Origin: Paenibacillus helianthi
GTDB lineage: Bacteria; Bacillota; Bacilli; Paenibacillales; Paenibacillaceae
NCBI RefSeq assembly: GCF_001909055.1
Contig: NZ_LVWI01000051.1
Coordinates: 1 to 64,000 of the forward strand
Length of the DNA: 64,000 bases
Direction of reading: 5' to 3'
Under the pieces are notes generated by a model, which had not been told where the DNA came from, did not search any database, and saw only the letters and a list, made by a program, of their open reading frames with translations. A program made the translations under genes and the position numbers. This document shows positions 16,259-23,852 of the stretch, piece after piece (within the stretch, counting starts at the first letter, position 1; each line of letters starts with the position of its first letter).

Positions 16259-17322
16259 GTGATTTGATAGAAGTAACTCCCCAGCAGACCTCTGCTCCGG
16301 AAGAAAAAGTACATTCACGGTATATTTGCACCGCCAACCACGGCTTTGCTCCATATGCCCAGGAAGAGCTGCGCCGCTTGTTCGGGTCGGTGAAAAGCAC
16401 GCTGCTGCTGCCGGGTGAAATATTCCTGGCCACGCTGGAAGCCGAACCAGAAGAGGTGTCACGCAAACTGGCCGGCAGTCTGCCGATCTTTTTGCGGCAC
16501 ATTCAACCTGTCCAGTTCCAAGACCAGGGCGACGGGGCTGCGCTAGAGCGGCTCGCTGTTTATCTGGGCCGCCGCAGCGAACTTGAAGGGATGAAGGTAT
16601 CCCTGCATGTCCGGAAGGGCAGTAGCTCCTTCTGGCCGGACAGCCCAGGGGAACTGCGTGAATGGCTTCAGGAACGGCTGCAGGACCTCGGTGCGGAGTT
16701 CACCGTGCAAGATCCGGATTGGATAATTTCGGTGTATGCCGATGGTGATGCGCTGTATGCCGGTGTTTCCCGGCCTGAGGACAACCTGTCGAGCTGGAAT
16801 GGCGGCATGATCCGTTTTCGTAAAGAGGACGGGCAGATCTCAAGGGCCAAGTTCAAACTGATGGAAGCAGAAAGAGAGTTCTCGATTCCGTTCCAGAGCT
16901 TCCGGAATGCCGTGGACATTGGCGCGTCTCCGGGCGGATGGACTTCGTTTCTGCTGGAACGGGGGCTTAAGGTGACAGCCATTGACCCGGCGCTGATGCA
17001 CGAGTCGCTCCGCAAGAATTCTTCACTTAAGATTCTGCGCAAAAATGCCGGAGAAGTGAAATTCTCGGACAATGAGTTTGATTTGCTGGTCTGCGATATG
17101 AGCTGGAGTCCCAAGCTGATGGCCAAGCTGGTCACAGGGCTGCTACACAGTCTGTCACCTGGCGGAACAGCTATTGTTACGGTGAAGCTGATGCATAAGA
17201 AGCCGCTGGCGGTGATTAAGGAAATTATCGCCATGTTCGAAGGCGAGCGGATGCAGATTCAGCGGGCCAAACAGCTGTTCCATAACCGTGATGAAATTAC
17301 ACTTTATATGATTAAGTATTAG
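16255..17322 (+). CDS. RlmM/FtsJ-type RNA 2'-O-methyltransferase
   Basis: The C-terminal half is a Rossmann methyltransferase: AdoMet motif AVDIGASPGGWTSFL, acidic loop AIDPA, and the K-D-K-E catalytic set of 2'-O-methylases (Lys in RAKFKLMEA, Asp in LLVCDMSWSP, Lys in VTVKLMHKK, Glu in RDEITLYMI). The first 180 residues form a THUMP-like RNA-binding part (YICTANHGFAPYAQEELRRL). This is the layout of RlmM, the 23S rRNA C2498 methylase of enterobacteria; whether the same site is the target here is unknown. The TTG start overlaps the ABC gene stop. A long hairpin ends the operon. Confidence 0.85.
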   Translation: MSDLIEVTPQQTSAPEEKVHSRYICTANHGFAPYAQEELRRLFGSVKSTLLLPGEIFLATLEAEPEEVSRKLAGSLPIFLRHIQPVQFQDQGDGAALERLAVYLGRRSELEGMKVSLHVRKGSSSFWPDSPGELREWLQERLQDLGAEFTVQDPDWIISVYADGDALYAGVSRPEDNLSSWNGGMIRFRKEDGQISRAKFKLMEAEREFSIPFQSFRNAVDIGASPGGWTSFLLERGLKVTAIDPALMHESLRKNSSLKILRKNAGEVKFSDNEFDLLVCDMSWSPKLMAKLVTGLLHSLSPGGTAIVTVKLMHKKPLAVIKEIIAMFEGERMQIQRAKQLFHNRDEITLYMIKY

Positions 17323-17340
17323 GAAGCATAGGGTTACCCA

Positions 17341-17416
17341 AAGGGAAAGCATCCCGTTACCTATACATCCGGCATTATGCCGCTGTATGTGAGGATAACG
17401 GGGGCTTTCCCTTTTT
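17341..17416 (+). terminator. Long rho-independent terminator of the repair operon
   Basis: AAGGGAAAGC and GCTTTCCCTT form the outer arms over about 60 bases. Inside are CCCGTTA/TAACGGG, then TACA/TGTA and CGGCAT/ATGCCG. The structure is followed by TTTTTT. The unusual length suggests a stable cruciform. Confidence 0.85.
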
Positions 17417-17444
17417 TGCATCAGAAAGAATGGAGGAGTGTATT

Positions 17445-18965
17445 GTGATCTTTGGTACAAAACTCAAGGTTGGAGTGACCCTGGGAAATAGATATAGCAT
17501 TGCTGGAATACTAGGAACAGGGGGGATGAGTCATGTTTATCTGGCTGAGGATTTGCGTCTGCCAGGAAAACGCTGGGCGGTGAAGGAGAGCATCGACAAA
17601 GAGGGCTCATTTGGAGATATTCAGGCAGAAGCTGAACTGCTGATCTCTCTGAGGCACCCGCTGCTGCCGGGTGTGGTTGATTTTTTTCCCCCGGACCGGG
17701 AGGGGTATTGTTATTTGGTAATGGATTATATCGAGGGCATCACGTTAAGCCAATATCTTGCGGATAACCCAGGGCCGCTGCCGGCAAAAAGTATCATCCG
17801 GTATGCCCAGCAGCTGCTACAGGTTCTGGAGTATTTGCACGGGCATCATCCGCCGATTGTTCACCGGGATATGAAGCCTGGAAATATTATGTTGACCGGT
17901 CGGGATGAGCTGATGCTGATTGATTTTGGTATTGCACGTAAGCTTAGAAGAGACGGGAGTGAAGATACTGAGAAGCTCGGGACGGTTGGTTTTGCCGCTC
18001 CTGAACAGTATGGTGGGGGGCAAAGCGGGCCTGCCTCGGATCTGTACGGATTAGGTGCTTTGCTGCTGTATATGGCATCCGGCGGCCAGTACAGCCGTTG
18101 GCAGCCTGGGATGGAGGATAAACTGCGTACCCAGTTACCGGAGGCGATGATTCCGTTGATACGCCGGCTGCTGCGTCAGCATCCGGAAGAAAGATATCCA
18201 AATGCTGAAGCTGTTCTTAGTGTTCTGGTGTCTATTGAAGCCGAAGCAGATGAAGCCGAAGCAGAGCCTGCAGCCAGCCCAAAATATCTGCGCGGCAAAA
18301 CTGCCTCATTTCGTCCAAAGCAGGAGACGACTGTGGTTGCGCTCCTTGGTGTTGCTCGGGGACTGGGAACAACGCATACCTCATTGGCTGCCAGCCTTTG
18401 CCTGAGCGGGTTTGGTACTGTTGCTTGGGTGGATTTCAATCCGTCATCAACGGTCTATAACCGAATCTGTAGTATGCTGGGGACACCTTTGTCAGATCGT
18501 GACCCAGATGAAGCCAAGATCCCTGTTATATGGAAAGGGGTACATTTCTATAATAGGCCGTCCGAAGGCGAAATCAGTTTCTTGCCGGGGAGAGCGTACG
18601 ATTTTGTGATTCTGGATTTGGGTATAGGCGAGTATGAGGGGGCAATGGAGGAATTTACGGCTAGCGATATTCCGTTGCTCGTGGCTTCTGGTGCAGATTG
18701 GCGGCTGGAGGATACCCTGCATTGGCTGGCCCGCAGCGGACTCACTCCACTGCCGGACTGGAGGATATGTCTGCCGCTCTCTACTCAGGCGGCAGCGGGT
18801 CTGCTGGGCTCCGTCCTGGGCGGAATCAAGGTACACAGCTTACCGTTTCAGCCGGACCCTTTTCAAGCTAGGGGCAAGCTGTCTGAGGCTATAGAACGTC
18901 TGATAAAAGAACAAGGAAAAAGAAGAATGTTTGCGAAAAACGGTGGATTATTTCAGAAAAAATAG
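17445..18965 (+). CDS. Ser/Thr protein kinase fused to a degenerate MinD/ParA-like domain
   Basis: The start is the GTG at 17445: GGAGGAG lies six bases upstream, and the earlier in-frame ATG overlaps it. Residues about 1-265 form a Hanks-type kinase: glycine loop GTGGMSHVY, lysine in WAVKES, catalytic VHRDMKPGN, metal loop IDFGIA and FAAPEQYG. After an acidic linker, residues about 285-500 resemble a MinD/CpaE P-loop domain (LGVARGLGTTHTSLA, AWVDFNPSS, FVILDLG), but the Walker A lysine is missing, so it probably does not hydrolyse ATP. There is no transmembrane helix, unlike PrkC/PknB. It sits between the repair operon and an ABC-F gene. Substrates are unknown. Confidence 0.85.
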   Translation: MIFGTKLKVGVTLGNRYSIAGILGTGGMSHVYLAEDLRLPGKRWAVKESIDKEGSFGDIQAEAELLISLRHPLLPGVVDFFPPDREGYCYLVMDYIEGITLSQYLADNPGPLPAKSIIRYAQQLLQVLEYLHGHHPPIVHRDMKPGNIMLTGRDELMLIDFGIARKLRRDGSEDTEKLGTVGFAAPEQYGGGQSGPASDLYGLGALLLYMASGGQYSRWQPGMEDKLRTQLPEAMIPLIRRLLRQHPEERYPNAEAVLSVLVSIEAEADEAEAEPAASPKYLRGKTASFRPKQETTVVALLGVARGLGTTHTSLAASLCLSGFGTVAWVDFNPSSTVYNRICSMLGTPLSDRDPDEAKIPVIWKGVHFYNRPSEGEISFLPGRAYDFVILDLGIGEYEGAMEEFTASDIPLLVASGADWRLEDTLHWLARSGLTPLPDWRICLPLSTQAAAGLLGSVLGGIKVHSLPFQPDPFQARGKLSEAIERLIKEQGKRRMFAKNGGLFQKK

Positions 18966-18990
18966 CAAAAACACATCCTTTTTCTTTCCA

Positions 18991-19010
18991 TTTCGCTGTT
19001 TTAAGCGAAA
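18991..19010 (+). terminator. Weak hairpin after the kinase gene
   Basis: TTTCGCT / AGCGAAA pair around a short loop; only a poor T-run follows, so termination may be incomplete. Confidence 0.4.
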
Positions 19011-19037
19011 CTTCTGTATCAGTGTGGCGCTTACTTG

Positions 19038-19046
19038 TGCTAAAAT
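19038..19046 (+). promoter_or_regulatory. Extended -10 promoter element of the ABC-F gene
   Basis: TGC-TAAAAT is a good extended -10; the -35 region (around 19018) is poor. It lies about 75 bp before the ATG. Confidence 0.4.
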
Positions 19047-19119
19047 GAATCGTTGTATGTTTAGTTAGAACCGAATACTGCCTCATTTTTAAATATAGAT
19101 AGGAGCATATGGAGAATTT

Positions 19120-20673
19120 ATGAGTTTACTTACAGTAGAAGACGTTTCGCACAACTTCGGAGGCCGTGAGCTGTTCAAGGACGTATCTTTTCGGCTGCTT
19201 CCCGGTGAGCATGTTGGCTTGGTAGGAGCGAATGGCGTCGGCAAATCTACACTAATGAATATTTTGACCGGTAAGCTGCTTAAAGACAGCGGGAAAGTGG
19301 AGTGGACCCCGAAAGTCCGTTATGGCTATCTCGATCAGCATACCATTCTAACTGCGGGCAAAACCGTCCGTGATGTACTGAAGGATGCTTTTCTGCCACT
19401 GCTTGAGCTGGAAAATGAAATGATGGCCATTACCGAGAAAATGGGTGAGGCTACCCCTGAAGAGCTGGAACAGCTGCTGGAGCAGATGGGTGAAATTCAG
19501 GAACAGCTGGATATCGGTGATTTCTATCTGATTGATGTGAAAGTAGAAGAAATGGCTAACGGACTCGGTCTGGCCGCTATCGGTCTGGATCGTGACGTAA
19601 CAGCATTAAGCGGTGGACAGCGTACTAAGGTTCTGCTGGCAAAGCTGCTGCTTGAGAAACCGAATGTACTGTTAATCGATGAGCCTACCAACTATCTGGA
19701 TGTGGAGCATATTGACTGGCTGACGAACTATCTGAAGCAGTATCCGTATGCGTTCGTCCTTATTTCCCATGATACTGACTTTATGAATAAGGTCGTTGAT
19801 GTCGTCTATCATCTGGAATTTGCCAAGCTGACCCGCTATACAGCCAACTATGAACGGTTCCTCGATATGGCCGACATGAACAAGAACCAGCATATTGATG
19901 CCTATGAGAAACAACAGGATTTCATCAAAAAACAAGAAGATTTCATCCAGCGCAACAAAGCAAGAGCTTCTACTTCAGGCCGGGCGAAGAGCCGTGAGAA
20001 GCAACTTGACCGGATGGAGCGGATTGAACGTCCGGATGAAGCCGCCAAGCCCACATTCTCTTTCAAAGAGAGCCGGGCCAGCGGGAAGACGGTTTTTGAA
20101 GGTATTGACTTCCAGGTTGGCTATGACCGTCCGCTGCTGCCCAAGCTGAATATGACGATTGAGCGCGGAGAAAAAATTGCCATTGTAGGCTGTAACGGGG
20201 TGGGTAAATCCACGTTATTGAAGTCAATCCTGGGCGTAATTCCTGCTTACAGCGGCAAAACGTACCTTGGAGATTTCCTGAATGCTGCATACTTCGAGCA
20301 GGAGGTAAAGGCTGCAAATCTAACACCGATCGATGATGTGTGGAATGAATTCTCCAGTCTCACCCAGAATGAAGTGCGCGGACATCTGGCCCGCTGTGGA
20401 TTGAAGAATGAGCATATCACTCGTCCGCTGAGCATGCTGAGCGGAGGAGAACAGGCCAAAGTGCGTCTGTGCAAGCTGATGATGCGCGATAGCAACTGGA
20501 TTCTGTTCGATGAACCTACGAACCACTTAGATGTTGTCGCCAAGGCTGAGCTGAAGCGGGCACTTCAGGAATATAAGGGCACAATTCTGCTGGTTTCCCA
20601 TGAGCCGGATTTCTACGAGGATTGGGTCACCAAAATTTGGGATGTTGAGCAGTGGTCAGCGCAGACGGTCTAA
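19120..20673 (+). CDS. ABC-F family ATPase (YkpA/YbiT-like)
   Basis: The 517-residue protein has two ABC domains in one chain: Walker A sites GANGVGKST and GCNGVGKST, signatures LSGGQRTKV and LSGGEQAKV, and Walker B segments ending LLIDEPTNYLD and LFDEPTNHLD. The charged linker of ABC-F proteins lies between them (FIKKQEDFIQRNKARA). There is no membrane domain. ABC-F proteins act on the ribosome, some as translation factors and some in antibiotic resistance. The closest type here is YkpA/YbiT, which is not a known resistance determinant. The ATG has a GGAG about eight bases before. Confidence 0.92.
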   Translation: MSLLTVEDVSHNFGGRELFKDVSFRLLPGEHVGLVGANGVGKSTLMNILTGKLLKDSGKVEWTPKVRYGYLDQHTILTAGKTVRDVLKDAFLPLLELENEMMAITEKMGEATPEELEQLLEQMGEIQEQLDIGDFYLIDVKVEEMANGLGLAAIGLDRDVTALSGGQRTKVLLAKLLLEKPNVLLIDEPTNYLDVEHIDWLTNYLKQYPYAFVLISHDTDFMNKVVDVVYHLEFAKLTRYTANYERFLDMADMNKNQHIDAYEKQQDFIKKQEDFIQRNKARASTSGRAKSREKQLDRMERIERPDEAAKPTFSFKESRASGKTVFEGIDFQVGYDRPLLPKLNMTIERGEKIAIVGCNGVGKSTLLKSILGVIPAYSGKTYLGDFLNAAYFEQEVKAANLTPIDDVWNEFSSLTQNEVRGHLARCGLKNEHITRPLSMLSGGEQAKVRLCKLMMRDSNWILFDEPTNHLDVVAKAELKRALQEYKGTILLVSHEPDFYEDWVTKIWDVEQWSAQTV

Positions 20674-20683
20674 TATCATCTGA

Positions 20684-20722
20684 AGTCGGAAAAGAGCAGC
20701 ACATGCTCCTTTCCGGCTTTAA
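20684..20722 (+). terminator. Rho-independent terminator of the ABC-F gene
   Basis: AAGTCGGAAAAGAGCA pairs with TGCTCCTTTCCGGCTT across a short loop (one or two mismatches), followed by TTT. Confidence 0.8.
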
Positions 20723-20742
20723 ATATATGGGGGGACCTTAGA

Positions 20743-21801
20743 ATGAGCCACATGGATAAAGAACAAGCTACAGCTGGCCGGGACGGCCGGTATTCGCGAC
20801 AGGTAAGATTCACCCCTTTTGGTGCAGAAGGGCAGGCAGGACTTGCCCGCTCGACAGTGCTGATTGTTGGCGTAGGTGCGCTGGGAACAGGGATTGCCGA
20901 GACATTAGCCCGCTGTGGAGTAGGACGGATCATACTGGCTGACCGGGATTATGTGGAATGGAGCAATCTCCAGCGCCAGCAGCTCTATACAGAAGAGGAT
21001 GCCTTGCAGCGGGTGCCCAAGGCCGCAGCGGCCAAGGCGAGGCTTGAGCAGATTAACTCAGAGATTACGATTGAGGCCCAGGTGCTGGATGTGCGAGCCG
21101 AAGAGCTGGAGAGTCTGCTGGACGGTGTGAATCTTATCATGGATGGAACCGATAATTTCGACACACGCCTGATTATTAACGATATGGCTCAAAAACATGG
21201 CATACCCTGGGTTTATGGGGCTTGTGTAGGCAGTTATGGAATAACATTCACAATTCTGCCGGGTGAAACGCCATGCCTGAACTGTCTGCTGGGCGCTGTA
21301 CCGCTTGGGGGCGATACCTGCGATACGGCGGGTATTCTTCCGCAGGCTGTGCAGTTGGTTACCGCAAATGCCACAGCGGAAGCTCTAAAACTGCTGGGCG
21401 GTCGGCATGAACAGCTTAGAGGCAAACTGCTGTCGTTTGATGTATGGCGCAATGAGCACCAGGAAATCGGTGTCAAGGCTGCCAAAAAAGCTAGCTGTCC
21501 TTCATGCGGAAACCATCCTGTATATCCTTATTTAACAGCAGCCAATACTGAGCGCAGTGATGTGCTGTGCGGCAGGGATACAGTGCAAATCAGGCCAGCG
21601 GTCCGCCAGGAGCTGAATTTGCTGGAAACGGCTGCAAGGCTCTCCAAGCTTGGCAGCGGCAAGGTCGAGAGTAATGCTTACTTGGTTTCTTTTACGGAAG
21701 AGTCGTACCGGATGGTAGTTTTTGGAGATGGACGGGCTTTGATTCATGGAACCAGTGATGTTGCTGCTGCCCGCAGTTTTTATCACCGGTATTTCGGATA
21801 A
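20743..21801 (+). CDS. MoeB/ThiF-type E1-like adenylyltransferase
   Basis: The 352-residue protein has the E1-like Rossmann fold: RYSRQVRFTPFGAEGQ, nucleotide loop IVGVGALGTGIAE, the DRDYVEWSNLQRQ motif, and the DGTDNFDTR segment. It also has the zinc pairs CLNC and CPSC and the conserved cysteine in TCDTAGILP. Such enzymes activate the C-terminus of a small sulphur carrier (MoaD or ThiS) with ATP. A C-terminal region of about 90 residues beyond the core (VQIRPAVRQELNLLETAARL) may bind the partner. No moaD, thiS or moaE gene is adjacent, so the pathway cannot be fixed. Confidence 0.9.
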   Translation: MSHMDKEQATAGRDGRYSRQVRFTPFGAEGQAGLARSTVLIVGVGALGTGIAETLARCGVGRIILADRDYVEWSNLQRQQLYTEEDALQRVPKAAAAKARLEQINSEITIEAQVLDVRAEELESLLDGVNLIMDGTDNFDTRLIINDMAQKHGIPWVYGACVGSYGITFTILPGETPCLNCLLGAVPLGGDTCDTAGILPQAVQLVTANATAEALKLLGGRHEQLRGKLLSFDVWRNEHQEIGVKAAKKASCPSCGNHPVYPYLTAANTERSDVLCGRDTVQIRPAVRQELNLLETAARLSKLGSGKVESNAYLVSFTEESYRMVVFGDGRALIHGTSDVAAARSFYHRYFG

Positions 21802-21816
21802 AGAGGAGGCAGGATG

Positions 21817-22122
21817 ATGACGAACGGTGCAATCAGACATATGGCATTATTCACATTGAAGCATAATTCGGGTTCAGCGGAAGCGGCTGCGTTCCTGAAA
21901 GACGGGGAAGAAATCCTCAGTTTTATTCCGGTAGTTGCAAACTTTGAGGTATTGCTTCAGATCAGTGTGAAATGCGATTTCGATTATAGCTTCTCCATGG
22001 AGTTTGAGAATCAGGAGGCATACGATGCCTATAATGCACATCCGGATCATCAGCGGTTTGTGCGTGAACGCTGGGAAACCGAGGTATTGCGTTTCCAGGA
22101 AATCGACCTCATGGAATCATAA
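21817..22122 (+). CDS. Dabb-domain (stress-responsive A/B barrel) protein
   Basis: The product (about 101 residues) fits the dimeric alpha+beta barrel Dabb family: RHMALFTLKHNSGS at the front, then DYSFSMEFENQEAYDAYNAH and HQRFVRERW. Dabb proteins are small dimers, some of them enzymes in aromatic metabolism, many without known function. Two ATGs occur in tandem; the one at 21817 has the better seven-base spacing to AGGAGG. It follows the E1-like gene by 15 bp and is presumably co-transcribed. A terminator follows. Confidence 0.8.
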   Translation: MTNGAIRHMALFTLKHNSGSAEAAAFLKDGEEILSFIPVVANFEVLLQISVKCDFDYSFSMEFENQEAYDAYNAHPDHQRFVRERWETEVLRFQEIDLMES

Positions 22123-22141
22123 TTAACAATTCTGATGTGAA

Positions 22142-22168
22142 AAGGCCATTCCGGGGAATGGCCTTTTT
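22142..22168 (+). terminator. Rho-independent terminator after the Dabb gene
   Basis: AAGGCCATTCC / GGAATGGCCTT form a strong stem followed by TTTT. Confidence 0.88.
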
Positions 22169-22241
22169 GCTTTACGGGAAATCTAAGCCTATTCTGCAGC
22201 GGCAATGCCGGTGCAAGGCTGACTTGATGCGGGGGATAACA

Positions 22242-23000
22242 GTGAATGAGACCATTGCCTGGTTTGTGTCCGGGCAGCCCGCTGGTGCCCTTAAGGGCTT
22301 GGAAGCGGGACGTGACAAAGGGGAACATATGAATCTGCTACAAGCTCTCCAGGACCTCGGACTGCATACAGCAATAATCGAAGATCTCGAGGATCTTCGA
22401 TTATTGCTGTCCAGAGTGGAGCCCGTATTGCTGATTGCTGAGCTGGATCATGCCGCAGAATGGACTGGATGGGGGCTGATATCGGATCTGAGGGATCAGG
22501 GGAAAAGAATTCCGGTGATGGTGATTTCCAGTGAAGCGTATGGCGAGGCGGCGGTTGCAGCTTTTGAAGCGGGCGGCAATGAATATATGGTGAAGCCTGT
22601 ACATACCGGTGAGTTCAAATGCAGAGTGGACAATATTATAAGACTTACAGGCCGCCACCGCGACCGTTCGTCTCTATTGTTGGTAGATGGCCTGATGCTG
22701 GATCCCACCCGCAGAATGGTTAAACGGGATGGAATGGATCTGAAAATGACACCTAAAGAGTTTGATCTGCTCTATTATCTGGCAGTGAATCTGGGGGAGG
22801 TATGCCCCCGCGATGAAATCCTGCAGCAGGTATGGGGCTATCATTTTCATGCAGACACCAACGTGGTTGATGTCTATATCAGGCATATCCGGCTCAAAGT
22901 GGATAAAGGGCACAAGAATAAATTGATTCATACAGTACGTGGAACCGGATATGTAATGAGGGCGCCGGAAGGCGCGCCACATGCTGACACCATACTCTGA
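22242..23000 (+). CDS. OmpR-type response regulator with an atypical receiver domain
   Basis: The GTG at 22242 (VNETIAWFV) has GGGGGAT five bases upstream; earlier in-frame starts fall in the preceding terminator. The C-terminal 100 residues are a normal OmpR/PhoB winged helix (MTPKEFDLLYYLAVNLG, NVVDVYIRHIRLKVD, VRGTGYVM). The receiver is degenerate: the usual acidic pocket is not evident and the phospho-acceptor position reads VLLIAELDH instead of LLLDLMLP, although the lysine (MVKPVH) remains. It may therefore act without phosphorylation. No histidine kinase gene is near. The coding sequence contains a perfect palindrome at 22368-22410. Confidence 0.82.
   Translation: MNETIAWFVSGQPAGALKGLEAGRDKGEHMNLLQALQDLGLHTAIIEDLEDLRLLLSRVEPVLLIAELDHAAEWTGWGLISDLRDQGKRIPVMVISSEAYGEAAVAAFEAGGNEYMVKPVHTGEFKCRVDNIIRLTGRHRDRSSLLLVDGLMLDPTRRMVKRDGMDLKMTPKEFDLLYYLAVNLGEVCPRDEILQQVWGYHFHADTNVVDVYIRHIRLKVDKGHKNKLIHTVRGTGYVMRAPEGAPHADTIL
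22368..22410. repeat. Perfect 19-bp inverted repeat inside the response regulator gene
   Basis: The arms at 22368-22386 and 22392-22410 are exact reverse complements, separated by TCGAG. The arms end ...AAGATC and begin GATCTT.... In frame it encodes the stretch TAIIEDLEDLRLLLS. Such a long perfect arm is not needed for coding. Confidence 0.95.
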
Positions 23001-23069
23001 ACAAAGCCAACCACTTTTTTATTTGTTTGCAACCGCCGAAAAAGTCTGAAAGAGGTTATTATAGAGCTG

Positions 23070-23576
23070 TTACAGAACGCGGCGTGCTTTCAGATAAGTT
23101 CTTTTCCAGTTGCCGGAATTGAGGTTGGAGATGGTTACACCAGGTGAACCATAAGTGTGAAGGATTTTACCATTCCCCATATATACAGCTACGTGAGTTA
23201 CATTTGAACCGTTGGCTCTGCTGCCGCTGGAGAAAAACAACAGATCTCCTGCTTTCAAATTTGCTTTGGATACGGCTCTTCCCACTTTGGATTGATCTAC
23301 AGAGGTACGGGGCAGGTTCACACCATATTTGCCGAAAATATATTTGGTGAATGATGAACAGTCAAAGGATCTGGTAGATGAAATGGTGGCTCCGAAATCA
23401 TAGCGTACTCCCATATATTTTTTACCTAAGTTTACAATATTTTGACCCGTTGAAGAGGACACGGATGCGGCAGCAACGGGTGCTGTACCTGCTCCTGTTG
23501 CCATCAGTGTGCTCAGGCCAATCGTGGTGCACATACCTACTACAATTGCTTGCTTAAACCATTGATGTTTCTTCAT
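23070..23576 (-). CDS. Secreted NlpC/P60 cell-wall endopeptidase
   Basis: The 168-residue protein has a Sec signal peptide (MKKHQWFKQAIVVGMCTTIG, cleavage near AAAS) and one NlpC/P60 domain. The catalytic cysteine is in SFDCSSFTKYI, with His residues in VTHVAVYMG and ILHTYG. These enzymes cut the D-gamma-glutamyl-meso-diaminopimelate bond in peptidoglycan stems. No LysM or SH3 binding repeats are present, so it is a minimal, diffusible form. The ATG follows GGGAGGAATT. It is a single gene with an extended -10 element upstream. Confidence 0.93.
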   Translation of the reverse strand: MKKHQWFKQAIVVGMCTTIGLSTLMATGAGTAPVAAASVSSSTGQNIVNLGKKYMGVRYDFGATISSTRSFDCSSFTKYIFGKYGVNLPRTSVDQSKVGRAVSKANLKAGDLLFFSSGSRANGSNVTHVAVYMGNGKILHTYGSPGVTISNLNSGNWKRTYLKARRVL

Positions 23577-23628
23577 GTTGTAATTCCTCCCAGGTTATAT
23601 CTAAATATCTATCTTCTTGCCTGTTCGT

Positions 23629-23637
23629 AGTATAGCA
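23629..23637 (-). promoter_or_regulatory. Extended -10 element of the NlpC/P60 gene
   Basis: On the minus strand TGC-TATACT stands about 55 bp before the ATG; the -35 region is poor. The remaining intergenic stretch to 23765 is AT-rich without further recognisable features. Confidence 0.45.
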
Positions 23638-23765
23638 GGTTATGAATCTCCTATTTTTTGGAGAAGGGGTTTCAAACCCTTGCGGGGATTGGGATGGAAG
23701 CGTTTTATTAAAATCTCATTAAAAGTTACAAAAAATTAATATTTGAAGCATTGCATGAACAAAAA

Positions 23766-23806
23766 AAGTCGGAAAACCCTTTTGCAGAAAGGGATTCCCG
23801 ACTTTA
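23766..23806 (-). terminator. Rho-independent terminator downstream of thiN
   Basis: AAAGTCGG...CCCTTT and AAAGGG...CCGACTTT form a long stem (small internal mismatch) with T-rich sequence on both strands. It follows the minus-strand thiN stop. Confidence 0.8.
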
Positions 23807-23852
23807 TACTTTTGAAACAATGGTTACAGAGCTGTCTCTGATTCGTATGTAC

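Noticed and set aside
18991-19010. A strong terminator after the kinase gene.
   Set aside because: The stem is short and no T-run follows, so it was kept only as a weak hairpin.
19120-20673. An antibiotic-resistance ABC-F protein.
   Set aside because: Motifs fit the general YkpA/YbiT type, and nothing in the sequence or context points to resistance.
22137-22241. A longer N-terminus for the atypical response regulator from the GTG at 22137.
   Set aside because: It would start inside the terminator of the preceding gene and has no ribosome binding site; GTG 22242 has one.
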